Positions 1 to 12,729 of a DNA stretch of 64,000 nucleotides are shown here, piece after piece. Source of the stretch: Lateolabrax maculatus (Eukaryota > Chordata > Actinopteri > Acropomatiformes > Lateolabracidae). Made by a program: the position numbers and the translations under genes. Within the stretch, counting starts at the first letter, position 1, and each line of letters opens with the position of its first letter. The notes beneath the pieces are model-generated. The model had not been told where the DNA came from, made no database searches, and was given only the letters and a program-made list of their open reading frames with translations. The stretch spans positions 6,084,501-6,148,500 of the forward strand of contig CM062212.1 in NCBI GenBank assembly GCA_031216445.1, written 5' to 3'.

Positions 1-3000
1 CAAGTCAGGTCATGTCAAGAGCCTTTTGTGAAGCTCAAATTGATGATATCCTGGAACATTTAACCAGATGACTTCACAACTATGCAATGTTTTTTACATA
101 TGCTAGTTGAAAACATTTTAGATTCCGTATATGTCATATTTATTTACCATATTTACATTGGTTTTTATACTCACATGGTATAACGTTTCAGTGTCAGGCT
201 GCATCATTAGTTCATAGAGGGTTAAAGCCTGCTACTTCAAATACAGTAACTATGAAAGCAAACTTTTTTTGTGTATTCCAGTAAGAGTGCTTTAAGAATT
301 ACAAGGTTCATGAGTGTGATATATTTGCTGAAAAATAACAAACACTAATAACCTTTTCATTTGCAGCACTTCTAAAAATAACTTCCTTCCCTGTTAAGGA
401 GGCTTGACAAAAAGCAACAGGGAGCCTGACAAAAACAAATTCAACCGGCACCCTGTGTCACACCCTCTGGATCAAAGTGGAAGACTTGACGGCTATTGTG
501 CCGTAAATCCTGTTGATATCCACACAAACATGACCCCTCTGACTCCCTCAGCACAGAGGCAGGGCCATAAACCTCTCGGCAGACATTTCCATTCAGGATT
601 CTGCTGTTGGGGCCGGACCAGAGCACCATGAAGAGTGATTATTTTGCAGCTATTTCTCAGGAGACCCCCACAGAGAAGGTGAAATTGGTTGGACGCCAAA
701 GGGGCTGCAAAAAACGTTTTTAGGTCAATCTGCAAAAAATATATGAAAAAACAGTGGAGTTGTGCAAAATGGGGATGATGTGCCAAACTTAGTCACCTAT
801 TAGCATGAGAAAAATGTAAATTACTTTACATTAAAGTTATTTTAAACAATTAAACGTTGCCTTTAAAAATCATTCCACCTGCATCGTGTTCTGTTGATGA
901 ACCCAAGTATGTTTCACCACATTGATCAGTTCAGTATTCGTAAGACTTATGTTGCTTTCATGTCATATCAGAATTGTCGTAATAATGAGTTTCCGACTTG
1001 TAAATAGCATTCACAGCAACATCCAAGTTGTTATTACAACTGTGAAACGATGTCAGTACGCAGTATGTTTAACTCTTACACAACCTAAAACCATCTTTAG
1101 TTGCCGCGCCCAAATCTTTAACATGGGAACAAGGAAAATTGGACATTTTACTGAAAGCAGAGAGAGTTTAAGTTGTTTAAAAACATGGTAAAGTGTCATG
1201 TCAACATACAAAGGACACTGAATAAGTCACTGTTGGTATCTTTGCATGATACCTGAGCAGTGATCAGCACCATACGTTTGCCAGCCAAGAAGTTACAGTA
1301 GCATTCCCCTTTCACGAGTCATTATTGTGAGAAAAAAGGATCAGTTAATGACTGCAGGGTTGGCTCAAACAAATTCCCCTGGGTGGTTTCCAAGAGTGAG
1401 TCTCAGAAAGATTTGCAAAGTCAAACATGCAAAACGCTTTAAAGAAAACTGAGATTTAAAGTTGAAAAAGAGACAAAACAGTTAACAAATACACTTTGGT
1501 GGCCTATTGACCTTTCAAAGTCATTGTTGATCATCTGAGGTAAAGAAGCACTTGGTTCCAAATGCGTTGCTCAAAACCACGTCCATTCCAGCAGCAGTTA
1601 ATGAGTTTCTGATTTGTTTCTATGTGAAACTTCAAAGTCATATTAGAGCCACCCCACCCAGTCATATTTACTAATGACTTTTCTCAGGAATGTAATACAG
1701 AGGAACCCAACATGAGAAAAGACACACACGGACAACTTAATGGCAAAAGACAAAGACGTTTACATAGCTTAATGCATGTCTCCCTTTAACAACAACATTT
1801 TGTTTTATAACCCACAATCTTATTGAGGTCAGATGTCTTTATGGGGTTTATATGGCATCTGATTATCACATCACATCATTTTTTATTACATTTGGGGCAT
1901 GCACTGGCCAATAACCAGCCATGAAAAGTCATTATAAAAATGATTATATTATTTTTTTGCATTTTGTATGAGTAGTAATACGCAATATACATGTCTTGTT
2001 TAATCAACAACAAACCGCTTATGATAACTAACTGGCTTTTCTTCTACTTATTCTAAACAAACAAAAAATGTCGGATGCATCACTTCCTGTTCAGCAAAGA
2101 ATTTCTTTCCTTTAAAGACTTACCAAAGAAGTGTTAACAGTAAACAGTAGTTAAAAATGTTCGCACGCATTTGCCTAATGCAGTGCGTTGATGAATGACA
2201 TTCGTTATATGGCTGGACGGGACAGTATGAACTCTTCTGGGCTGGCACTCCCATGGAGCCAGTGAAGGGTCATTGTGATGACTGAGGAGGCCGTGTTGTC
2301 TGGCACTTATGTGAATCTGAACATGGCCTAACTGTCATCCACTGAGTGAGAAGATGATCCTCTGAGTCTCTGCTGAACATCTGCTGGGGAATAAGTTAAA
2401 CCATCCAACCAAAACACACAATATATGCCCACATCCTCCACTTTCCATATTTTTTTTAATCCTTGTTCTGTCTTCTGGGTTGCTTTCCTCTAAAGAAAGG
2501 TGAGGCCGACCAGCAGAAATGTTGAACTGGGTCAAAAGACAGGGAATGCAACCAAGACAGATGGTGTTGTTTGTGCTTCACATGAGAGGTCAGAGCATTG
2601 CTAGCCCTAGAAAAGGTTTGTCATTTTTCCTGCATTTTGCCCAGAAATGGTGTTGCAAGAACTGATAAATTAAACAAGTAATTTAAAAGATTTATGGCCT
2701 TTGAAACTCACCATGTCCAAAAAACATGAACCGCTGTCACGTAGTAGTGATTCAAAGTCAGGTGAATACTTGTAAAGGCAAAGCGTCAACAAAAACATTA
2801 ATTTTGGTGTCACAGCATGTCCTCAGGCGGGGTTGCAGCAGATGAAAGTATAACTCAACTTGCTCAGTATGTTAAGGAGATTTAAACTGGATGATTGACA
2901 ACAACAGCTGAGCTCTCACTCACGTGAGGGAATATTACTGTCAAGACTGAACGTCGTTTAAGGGTTTCTTCTTAATCCTCCAGTGAAGAAATCTTAAAGA

Positions 3001-3179
3001 TCTCAAAATGATGTTATAATCAAATCGTCATATCAGAATAACAGAATTAAAATTCTAAATATGAGCACTATATGTATCAGCACAAGTTCATGACATCAGG
3101 AGGTGTTATGTTTTTCAAGTAATCAAGTCATTGTTCCATTTATGCAATATGAAAAATGCTTACAGGTTACAGTTTATTT
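1..3179. other. Intergenic, no gene recognised
   Basis: This stretch is AT-rich non-coding DNA. Its open frames are short (under 100 codons), lack splice context and resemble no protein I know. I see no RNA gene, promoter or clear repeat in it. It is presumably part of the 5' flank of thbs1. Confidence 0.6.
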
Positions 3180-3379
3180 AGTCTGACCAACAATCTAAAA
3201 TCCAAAGTTATGGGATTTGCAATCATACTAAATTAATAACAGCAGTACATTTTTAAATTTAAGAAGCTGGATCCAGAGAATATTTATCATTTTGGCTTGG
3301 TGAAGGACCTTTGACATGAGAGATTATGAGAAATGTTGTCAATTACAAATCAATTAATAAACAAATCAATTCAGCTCTA
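3180..3379 (+). repeat. MITE-like interspersed repeat, copy A (partial)
   Basis: This is the middle and 3' end of a teleost repeat of about 330 bp that recurs in this window. Matching blocks are gtctgaccaacaat..aaaatccaaag, then aagctggatccagagaat, and the terminal word cagctct at 3372-3378. The same blocks, diverged, occur in the 27.5-kb copy on the same strand and reverse-complemented near 38.3 kb. The 5' terminal part is missing or too degraded to see. The element class (non-autonomous DNA transposon) is inferred from its short length and inverted ends. Confidence 0.6.
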
Positions 3380-4223
3380 CAACAAGAGCATTTCTTCAAT
3401 TTTGGGAAAAATAGCTTTAAAACACTGAAACATACCAGACCAGCAAAGCATTCATGTCAGCAAATATTACATTTTATAATTAATTTACTAAACAGACAGT
3501 CTCAATTAGAACGTGTGGAGTTTACCGAGTTCAAACTCAAACGCTGTTTTTATAATCCTTGAGACAAGACAAGGGTGGACTGTGTACATGTCAACATCTC
3601 AACCTATCTCTTTGGCTTTGTGTCCTTTTCTTTGAGGTCATAACCCTGAAACAGCTCCCCGTGTTACCCTGAAGTCCGTCCCACTCCCTCCCTGTATCCC
3701 GCTGTTGCTCAGCAACTTCATCAACAGAGCCACCGATACGAGCCTGGTTTGTATCAACTGTGACTCAAGAGGAGGAAACAAAATGAGATGTATTGGGAAT
3801 CATTTATAACATTTACTAAAAATATTTTGGCTATTATGAAGAGAAAATGTCACACTTTGCCAAAATAAGCAGCTGTTTATTGGGATGCGTCATTTGAAGA
3901 GACATTACTGTAATAGCATGCCAGCACTGTTGATGAAGTATGTGAATGGTTGAGCTCAGAACCAGTTGAATATTTAATACAAACACTGTCCCACAAAGCT
4001 AAACATGAGGATGTAATGTCAAACTCCAAGATTAAGTGAGAGATAAACATCAGTGATGTGGTTGAATGATTCAGAAAAACCTGATGCGTAGACCTTTTTT
4101 TATCTATTAATTTAATATCTATTAACCCCCTTATTGCATTGTTAATATGTTTGTGGCAGCATAAGTTTCATACGTTTAATGTATATGATTAGATATCTGT
4201 TAATTTGACTATATACTGTATAT
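3380..4223. other. Intergenic, X-box-like palindrome inside
   Basis: No gene is visible. The one noteworthy item is a perfect 6+1+6 palindrome at 3704-3716 (GTTGCT-C-AGCAAC), which resembles an RFX X-box. It sits in a locally less AT-rich patch at about 3,640-3,760. Confidence 0.5.
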
Positions 4224-4272
4224 TTGTGTGTGTATGTGTGTGTGTGGGTGTGTGCGTGTGTGTGTGTGTGTG
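4224..4272 (+). repeat. (TG)n microsatellite, imperfect
   Basis: About 49 bp of TG dinucleotides are interrupted by TA, GG and CG units. This is a simple-sequence repeat with no gene context. Confidence 0.95.
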
Positions 4273-7200
4273 ATCAGGTCACATCCAAAATAAGCCGGAG
4301 CAGGTTTCTCTAAATGTTTTAAGAGCCCTCAGATAAATCCTTTTACCTTAAGCCTGGATGTTAACCAGCATGACAGTTTTGTGTTTGATTTTCAATGTTG
4401 TCTGGCAGTCACAGATGTAAAAAAAGAATAGCTGCTTCCAATGTCTGTCAAAATCATAAAACTGACTTTACAGAGCCCTGCTTTTCCTTTTTGTACCTGA
4501 ATAAGTCTAGTCGGGACAAAAACAACAACTTTGGAAACAGGTAGCCTACATCGAGCACAGTTTTAATGCTAAAGCCTGAGGCTAGAATACCAAACGTGAA
4601 ACTACAAAAAGGGAAGCTGTAAGTAAACACTGAATGTCTGCGTGACAGACATTTTAACATCTGTTTTGTCAGACGGATTTAGTAAACAAAGGATTTCTCT
4701 CTCTGAGACCAAACACACTGAGAGGTTCTCAGCATCCGAGACCCGCCTCGCATAAGCCTTTAGTAAAGACATTAGACTCCCGAACATGTACACATAACCT
4801 CTAATGTCCCACTGAATCTCCAATCCCACTGATAACATGAAGTAACATGACAGTCAGGATGTTGCCTCCAGCTGGCAAACATCTTGATGTGGGCGACAGT
4901 TTGACGTATGTTGGCAAAGTGGAAATACAGCACCAAAATAAAAAATGAGACATACAGTATTTGTTTGGTATTGGGATGAAAATATTATTTTGATATCAGG
5001 ATATTTTTCGTAACTTTTTGCATGTCATACTATATTGTGTCTATAGAATGCTTAAATTAAATGTACATGTCACGTAGTCTACATAAGTTTGGACTTGATC
5101 TTTTGTTGCACGCTGCCATCCATCACTTAACACTCGCTTCAACTAGGACATAAGTCAAAATACATCACTATTTTGAAGCAATATATCTAATAATATCTTG
5201 AAATATCTTATCGTTTTACAAGATTACATAATTAGCAGCTATGGTTAGACAATGAGATAATAACTCAATTGAATTCCCAGAAAAATGTACCATATTATGT
5301 ATTCAATTGATAATGCCATGAAAGAAGATGTCCATATCACCCGCCCATAGTAGCCATTGATTGTCTCAACATTTGCTTTTTATTTCAACATATGTTCACT
5401 TGTCCCAATTACTCAGACTTTCCTCACAAGCATTAACCACAGCATTAGTCATGTTTAAATGCCTTAAATGACCTGTGGACATAACAGCAGTGTGAATTAT
5501 TACCCTTGTCAGTCAGGAACAAACAAACTAAACAACACGTACACAAAGAGTGTGTGACTTTGACATGGTTCACATGCCATTTCCCACCAACAGTCAATTT
5601 TTAACCAAGTAGTTTTTGAACCCAAACTTTGATCTTTCCTTCAACTTAACCAAGTACTTTTTGCACCCAAACCCAACCAAACATATCAGAAAACAGTCAT
5701 GTGACTGAATGAATGCACAGCTTTAGGAGGCAAACAAATTAAATATCTTGCCGTTTGCTTTAGAGGATTTGTTGGAATGACTGCTGGGACACTAATGTCT
5801 TACAATGAGCGGCTCCTGGGTGAGCAGGTGGTAAGAGGATTCATTGAACCAGTCAGTTGTTCGCTCATGCACTAAATAGATGCTGAAAGATGTCTCACTC
5901 AGATGTTCTTAACCTGGTGGTTGTGACCCTCAGGGGAGGTCACATAGGGGTCAGAGGAAAAGTTGTAAAAAAGTTGTGTTGACAAAAAATAAAATAAAAA
6001 AAATAGCGTGGTACAATTTATTCAGAAATAGTTTCTCTGTAGCAAAGGTAACAGGAAGATGATGGCTGAGATGTTTGATGAAGTCTTTGATTCAGAACCA
6101 GGACAGTTGCCCAATCAGAGTTTCTCAAAGAAGTCTTCTGCTGACTTTCAATATCAAAAAAGATCAATAAAAAGAGAGAATTGGAATTGAAAAACATTCC
6201 TAAAGATTAAGTGCAAAAATAATCCCTTTCAAATATGAATAAAAACATTAAATAATGCCAAAATGGCACAAAATATTGCAAAAATGATGTTGCCTTTAGT
6301 CTGAGGGCCTGGGGCCACTAAATTGATCTCAGTCATCCAGGGAAAACCGACCGCTTCAGGCTGGGTTCACCACACACTGTAGGGCAGGAGCCCATGACAG
6401 ATTTGACTATAAGACAAATGAGGTGTGGTGCATATCCTTCAGTAAAACCATTACACCTGATGTAAACAATCCAAGGATGTTGGGATGAGAAGATAGCACC
6501 TTGCCAGGTTGTGGAGTTCCCGTACCTGCAAGCGGCGTGCAGACAAGCCTTCACTCTGAGGCTATTTTTTTTTTTGTCTTTGCGTGTCACTGCCAGGTCC
6601 TGATCCACGCCCGATCTCCGTAACTGCTGGCATTTGAGACACTCATCTAATTGTGTGTTGCTTGATTTTGGCTGTGCAGGTCTGGACTGATCCTCTCTTT
6701 TGTCCATGCCCCCGTGCCTCTGTTTCAACGCTTTTTTTTTTTTTTAAACTCTCTCTGGGAAAGAGCTTCAGGGACATAGCAACATTTACTGCAAATTGTG
6801 CAGGAAAAACACTGGTAAAAGTTGTTCCTAATCAAAACCATGTAGCTGTGCTGCTTCTGAACTTGACAGGCCTTTTAAACACTTCCATCAGAGTCATTTT
6901 TGTGAAAACATCCTTGATGAGCTCAGATTTGCTTTCACTGATGACGCAGCACAAGGAGAGCTATTGTAGTGCCTCTTGTTGTGTTGAGTGAGTTGAGAGG
7001 CAATCAGAGTGATTTCTGTCCAGCTCTTGGACAGATTAACAGACAAGGCCTATGGAACAAGGCTCCTAGGATATTTATGTACGCTGAAAGAGGTATGTCA
7101 GGAATGTGGACGTGGCAGGTGACCTCTCTATGTCTCCAAATAAGGCCGGCTGACAGTTGTTTATTGCTGCTTTTGCCCAGGTCACCACAGTTTGTGTTTG

Positions 7201-7669
7201 TTTACCGGAGGAATGTGTGTGAAGCCGTAAACAATGACCGCTGTTTGAAATTCCCCCAAAATAATGTCTATAGTAACAAAAAATTGTGTTCTTAAACCGC
7301 TGAACATGAGATGTTTGTGTGTGTATGTCTGTATGCGAGAGGAGGTTGGGAGATGCAATATATGCTCAAGTAATGAGCCTGAGGATATGAGATTTTCCAC
7401 AGGTGAAAGATTCCCATTTATCGTGGTCTGATATGCTGTTGATGCCTCAGCAAATAAATGCACAGAAAGTCAAAACAATACATACATTTACTTTATATAT
7501 TTATTTCCGTTTCTGTTATTGGCAATTTTCCTCTGCGAACCTGAGCCAGGTTGAACTGTAATAGTTACTGACTCAAGAACAAACAAAGCACCATAAGGTG
7601 TTTTATTATGTGATAATTAGGAAATCTTTGTTGGCTGATATTTTAGCCAGACCTATCTGTAGCCCCGTG
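4273..7669. other. Intergenic, possible repeat remnant near 5.9 kb
   Basis: No gene was recognised. At about 5,905-5,975 the words ttcttaacctggtgg, ttgtgaccct and ggggtcagagg resemble a common vertebrate transposon-derived sequence (hAT- or SINE-like), but I cannot define its ends. The 131-codon minus-strand frame at 6333-6728 matches nothing I know and has no supporting splice or promoter context. Confidence 0.45.
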
Positions 7670-7840
7670 AGTGGCACGTCTCTAGGGATGGTTATGTTGG
7701 TCTGTCTGTTTCTCGGCACACCATTTTGGTCCTGACTGAAATATCTCAGTAACTATAGGATGGCTTGCCATTATCTTTTCTACAGATGTTTATGATCCCC
7801 AGGGGATGAATCTTACTGACTTATCTACCCCATCAACAGT
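7670..7840 (+). repeat. Teleost interspersed repeat, second family, copy 1
   Basis: The order of words is tctagggatgg, ggtctgtctgt, tgactgaaatatctca, ggatggcttgcc, ccccaggggatgaat and cttactgactta. This is the 5' half of a very common teleost repeat as I recall it. The overlapping portion recurs, diverged, in the 31.3-kb copy (ggatggattgcc, gatgaattgtaataac, ctactgactttt). The class is not known to me. Confidence 0.6.
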
Positions 7841-8970
7841 CTGTGTATCTGTGTATCTAAAGCAGTAGGGAAAAGCCACCAATAATATTCACAAAACTTG
7901 GGTGAAAGCTTCAGCTTTTGTAATCTGTCTGCTCCCGTTTAACAGCATCTCCTCCTTAAGGATGGATTAAATACGGGAAATTATGTAGTTATGAGCGAAA
8001 TCAATACGGGTTGTGGCTTCACAACATCACTGCACTTGATTTATAGAGCAGGTGTCCCTAATACTTTATTAATTCAGTGTATATCGAAGCGAAATGACAA
8101 GCAGACCAATTAAAATATTTTCATTCCATCACTGCTGCCAGTGTAACTCAAACTGTTATGAGTATCTTTTTTAGCAGTAAACAGCTGGTCAACAGCTGCG
8201 TTACTGCTTATGGTCAAGACAAATTTGGGGAAAACATTTTACTGCGGACCACATTAGAATTAAATAGAATCGGCAGTTACGCCCTCAGCAGCAATTATAT
8301 CAGATGATTCAGAACACCCAAATGTCTTTTTTCCCCAACCCGCTGAGCTCTGGAATGCAAATTACATTGTCCGTGGAAGCCCATGAAAAGAAGCTGGCAC
8401 ACCGTGACCTCCTAATAGGCTGAAGATGGAACTGGATCAAATGTACATTCCTAGACACTATTAGATATTTAGAAATCACAGAGTGGCTGTGCCAGTGGCA
8501 ACCAGTGTATTTTCCCGTGCGCAGGACACGGCTAATGGTCCTGGCTCGGGCACAGTAATGTCATGGGTGAACACTCCAATGAGTAGTTTATTACGAATTA
8601 GTGGGAGCAGGGAGGGGGCCCAATGAAAGAGATGCTCAGGTGGTCATCTGTGGGTCTGCATCGCCGGAAAATGGACTTCGAGCTCAAGAATGCATCAGAT
8701 CTAATTGCATCTGTCCCGTATGGACCGAAAGTGCAAACGGTCACTTCATTGTTCAGAATTATAAACCACAACGTTCAGTGCTTTCAACCAAAAAGTAACA
8801 TACATTAGAGATGCCCTGCAAGTTTTTTGCATTAACCAGCCATTCATTTTAATAAAATCTGCCAATGCTGACAAGTGAATATAATACGGGCACAATTTGC
8901 CCATTGAAGCTCTGTGTTTGTGTGCTTTGTGCTGGTTAATTGCCGTAAAGAAGCAGAGGGGGGTTGGTGC
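7841..8970. other. Intergenic, no gene
   Basis: Nothing coding was recognised. At about 8,048-8,083 the words gcaggtgtccctaata and attcagtgtat look like a small fragment of another common fish repeat (low confidence). From 8,300 to 8,660 the sequence is less AT-rich and free of simple repeats, which would suit a regulatory element, but conservation cannot be judged here. Confidence 0.45.
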
Positions 8971-9001
8971 TGTGTGTGTGAGTGTCTGTCTGTCTGTCTG
9001 G
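8971..9001 (+). repeat. (TG)n/(TGTC)n microsatellite
   Basis: This is a compound simple repeat: five TG units, then about four TGTC units. Confidence 0.9.
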
Positions 9002-9120
9002 GTGTTGTGCAAGGAGCAATAACACCAGTAATCTCCCATGGGAGTGTGTGACCTCAGGCAGAGTCTCAACCAGCTGAACAACAAACACACACTTCAGTAC
9101 CTGTGTACAGCTCCAAGTGT

Positions 9121-9362
9121 AGGACTGCAAATAAGGGTTATTTTCATTATCAATGTATCTGCTGATTGTTTTTCTGATTCACTGATTTATTGTTATGTCT
9201 ATAAAATGTCAGAAAATAGAAAAGAGGAATGAGGAAAAGAGGAAAAGAAAATTGGCCATCACAATCATGCCATGCCCAAGGTGTGTCTTCCCACTGCTTG
9301 GTTTCTTCAGCCAGGTCACAACCTCAATGAGACAATCATATAAAACGAGGAAAAGCAGCATA
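9121..9362 (+). repeat. MITE-like repeat, copy B (5' portion)
   Basis: It begins at the family's 5' terminus (aggactgcaa). It continues through attttcattatcaatg..tctgctgatt, tctataaaatgtcagaaaatag, ccatcacaatc and cccaaggtg, to tcatataaaacgaggaaaagcagca. The same order, reverse-complemented, is seen at 38,255-38,536. The 3' half is absent. Confidence 0.7.
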
Positions 9363-9488
9363 CATGGATGATGCAAATACAGTCATAAAATTAACACTAA
9401 CATGGGTAGATATCGACATCATGGGGATCCTCGCAGCCACGTTCATATGGAAAGTATAATTTGGACTTTAAACATTGTTAAGATTGTC

Positions 9489-9580
9489 TAAATGACATCT
9501 TCAAATTGCTTCATTTGTCAGACAAATAGTGCAAAATCCAAATATAGTCAATTTACAATCATATCAACCGGAGAAGAAAA
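9489..9580 (+). repeat. MITE-like repeat, second fragment (B2)
   Basis: An internal block of the same family (gacatcttcaaattgctt, tttgtcagac, aaaatccaaatat, caatttacaatcatat) appears again, about 125 bp after copy B ends and in the same orientation. It overlaps the part of the element already present in copy B. This is therefore a second insertion or a rearranged duplicate rather than one interrupted element. Confidence 0.6.
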
Positions 9581-9790
9581 TAATTGTTCCTGTTTTCCTG
9601 TCTGCTCTGAATTCCTGACCCAGAATCTCTTCCTTCTGAAGACGATGTAGCAGGGACGAGCAGAGGATGCTGAGTTCATGCCATAGTGGATTTACTGTAA
9701 ATATGAGCAGCTGACTGGGAAAAATTCCCCATGTCATCTTGTAAGTAGTAATTGCAAGTAGAGCATGGGAATAACTTCAGCGGGCTCTCC

Positions 9791-9821
9791 TTACCCTGAC
9801 CCAAACCCTAACCCTAACCCT
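9791..9821 (+). repeat. Short interstitial telomere-like repeat
   Basis: About five units of the CCCTAA type occur in a row, the last three nearly perfect (aaccctaaccctaaccct) and the first two mismatched. It is too short to be a functional telomere. Confidence 0.8.
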
Positions 9822-10269
9822 CTCTCATCTATCATTTCCTGCCATCTTGAACAAAAAATTAACAAGCTCGCCGCAACGCAGTCAATTGTTCATTTGTGAT
9901 TTTCCACAGAAGTGTGGCGCAACTCCAAGTGTACATCAGATCTGATTATGACAGGTTACTATGGCATATTTCTGTCAACTCTGACAATAAAACTGAAATG
10001 TTTCATCCCCTTTCATCCCAACCATTGAATCATCAGCTTTCTGACGTTACATTACTGGAAAATCAGACAGGCCCGGGTCAGGACCCGTCATGATGAAGCT
10101 CAGCAACAAGAGGTTGGTTGGTTATGCAAAGTTTTGTCAGCGGTTGTAAAATGTTACTCAATGATTTCCTGTACCTGGATTCAGAGGGAACACAGTGCAA
10201 CAGCAGCCGATGGATTATTCATATTGTTAGTGATGGGGCTGTGACATGACGTGTCTGTGCAAGTATATA
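9822..10269. other. Intergenic, nothing seen
   Basis: No gene, repeat or RNA was recognised here. Confidence 0.5.
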
Positions 10270-10558
10270 CCGTATTTCTCCTCTTCTTGTTTATTCTTTT
10301 CCTCTCTTCATTGCTTATCTCCTCTCGTCTTCCTCTGTTTCATCCCTCGTGTTTAATGAGCTCTCCTTGTTCCTCGTCTCCTCTCCTCACCTTGTTTCTC
10401 CTCTCCTTGTCTTTCCTGTCCTCTCATTTCTTCTCTCCTCTCTTGTCTTCCCTTGTAACTCCTTTTCTCTCCTCATTTCTCTTCTTCTTTCCTTGTCTTG
10501 CTTCTCCTCTCCTCTCTGCATTGTTTTCTTTTCTCTAATTTCTTTTCTTTCCTTGGCC
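10270..10558 (+). repeat. Polypyrimidine (CT-rich) low-complexity tract
   Basis: Almost 290 bp of the + strand is C and T in irregular ctcctct / cttgtct / ttctctcc units, with few purines. It creates spurious open frames on both strands (serine/leucine-rich on +, arginine/glutamate-rich on -). These should not be taken as genes. Confidence 0.9.
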
Positions 10559-12726
10559 ATGTAGCAAAAACAGGAAAGAAATGGAACGGAAGAAGAAGAT
10601 GCGTGGTGTTCATGCACACATGCCTGTTTACTGAACATGCTCCCGTCTGCACGCCAACAGTCTTTAGTGAATGTGTGTGGCAGCATGTGTGTATTGAGAC
10701 AAATGTTCCCTTGATCCTTGTATTTATAATTTCTCCTGCCAAAAACAGCAACACATTTTCTTTTTTCTGCACATGTGCTTTCTTCTTCACAGGCTGAGCT
10801 TACTAAATAACAACCAAACACTAACATGAGTCTTAAATGAGCTTAAACAAGCTCGCAAATTGCGCATCACTCAAACACGAGTCGGTCCATTTGCTCGCTC
10901 AGGTTGACGCCTTCCCAAACTGACAAATCTTTATCGTTGCATATTTTCATATTACACTGTAGACAAGTCAACTGTCCTGGCACCCGAGGCACTGACAGTG
11001 TGTCCTCTACAGGCTGAAACAAGCTACCTACAGTCTCCATCAAGGGTCCTGATCTGAGGCAGAGACTCGCAGGCACCACAGGAGTCGGCTCAGCTCCGAC
11101 CTCAGGACCCCTCAGGGCAGAGCTTCCATCCGCAGACGTCTAAACCAGCTTTCAGCTCCATCACAGGGAGCCCTTACACCAGGACTGTTAAACGCATAGC
11201 TCTGAAACCTCTTTACATATAAAGGCACGTGTCTTATGCATCAAGTAGATAAATTACACTGCTACGTACAGCCAGAAGAGCTTGATTTTCTCTGTCAGTG
11301 GACGGAAGAGGTACGATTACTCATCTGTCAAAGGTGGATCTGTCTCCCGTCATCAGGTAGTCAAAACACTGCCTGTTTTTACACAGCAGGGGAGAGGGGG
11401 ACACTTGCTATAAGACTTGCCTCACTTCTTGTTCTTTCTTTCACTATGTCTCTTTTCCAAATGGGAAATATTATAATCCTGGTGAAGAATGAAGGGAGGA
11501 GACATAACTGTGTCACCAACAAACTTCACGGGGCCACATGGTTGATATAACTGATTAAACAGATTAGATTAAATTCCCACCAAACCAATAGCATATCAGA
11601 GCCATTTGCCACCTGACTGAGAAGTGGCAGAAATGGCTTGATATTGTGTCGACTGGTTAACATTTGATGGACTGATATTTTTCAAAATGCTTCAGTGGAA
11701 GTGCACTGCACTAAAGAGATTATTCAGCGAATGCCTTCTTGTCACATCTAGTAAATAAGAAGGAAATTATCCCTTTAAACTATAAACAGTGATTTTCTTA
11801 CTCTGCATAAACAGTTTAGATTAGAGTGTTTTGTTAAGATGAGCCTGCCTTTTATTTTAAAACAACAGCTCCTGAAATCTAATGTGTGTAGCTGATAACA
11901 ACACACACTAGGTCAAACAATCCCCTACTTATTCTTATTCTTGAGAGTGCCTTGCTCAATGATACATAATCAGGAACGATGCTTGCTCAGGAAGATGTCC
12001 TACAACTTTCACTGTTTTCAAAAACTTAAATGGTGCAATACATTATCCCCAGTTTGATTTTTTTGTTATTATTATTCTTTTGTACAAAATTTCAACAAAA
12101 ACAGTGGAGATCTGAATGTCCATTCAGGTGTGCTGCAGTACTACCTAAACTGCCTCAGGCCCTTTCCAGTGAACTCACGTCGGCTCCTAGCGGTTACAGC
12201 TGGAACTGCAGCCAGCTGAGGATAATACTGAAACTCAGACCTGATATAGGACCTATTTGACCTGAAAAAAGTTTTTTCTGAACAGTCTAAATAGTAATGA
12301 GGAGTAGTTCTGTACTATATTTAAGAATAGATAACAAAACTGTAGACTTCATATGTAGACTGATATTTCTTAGAGATATAAATATGAAGCATCATATGAA
12401 ATAAGTTAAAACAATATATAGTATTGAAAGAAACAGCCTAAAATATCTTGCATTATGGGCCACAGGCACAGTGCATAAGAACTGTATAAGGACACTGCAG
12501 TTACTGATACCACAGGGGCTCTAAAATAACATCATATGTGCAAGTCTTTTTGTGACACTACCGGAATGTCACAGAAATATTGCAGTGATTTGCAGTGTGC
12601 TTATGGGAATCTCTGAGATGGAAATGCTTCTGAGCACTGATGGATGGACGCTGGGAGAGGAAACACTGGTCCATTAAAAGTCTGAGTGCAACACACTGAA
12701 GTTGGTCCCTCGTCCCGCAGTGGAAA

Positions 12727-12729
<3 letters not shown>
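10559..12729. other. Distal 5' flank of thbs1, no gene
   Basis: No coding exon was recognised. The stretch lies 0.2-2.3 kb upstream of the first thbs1 exon and is where distal promoter elements would be expected. I found no single motif strong enough to annotate. Confidence 0.5.

Noticed and set aside
6333..6728. 131-codon minus-strand frame
   Set aside because: No recognisable protein, no exon-like splice boundaries, and it spans T-runs and ordinary intergenic sequence.
10251..10827. Open frames of 71-146 codons on both strands
   Set aside because: They translate the CT-rich low-complexity tract and consist of Ser/Leu/Phe or Arg/Glu/Lys runs.
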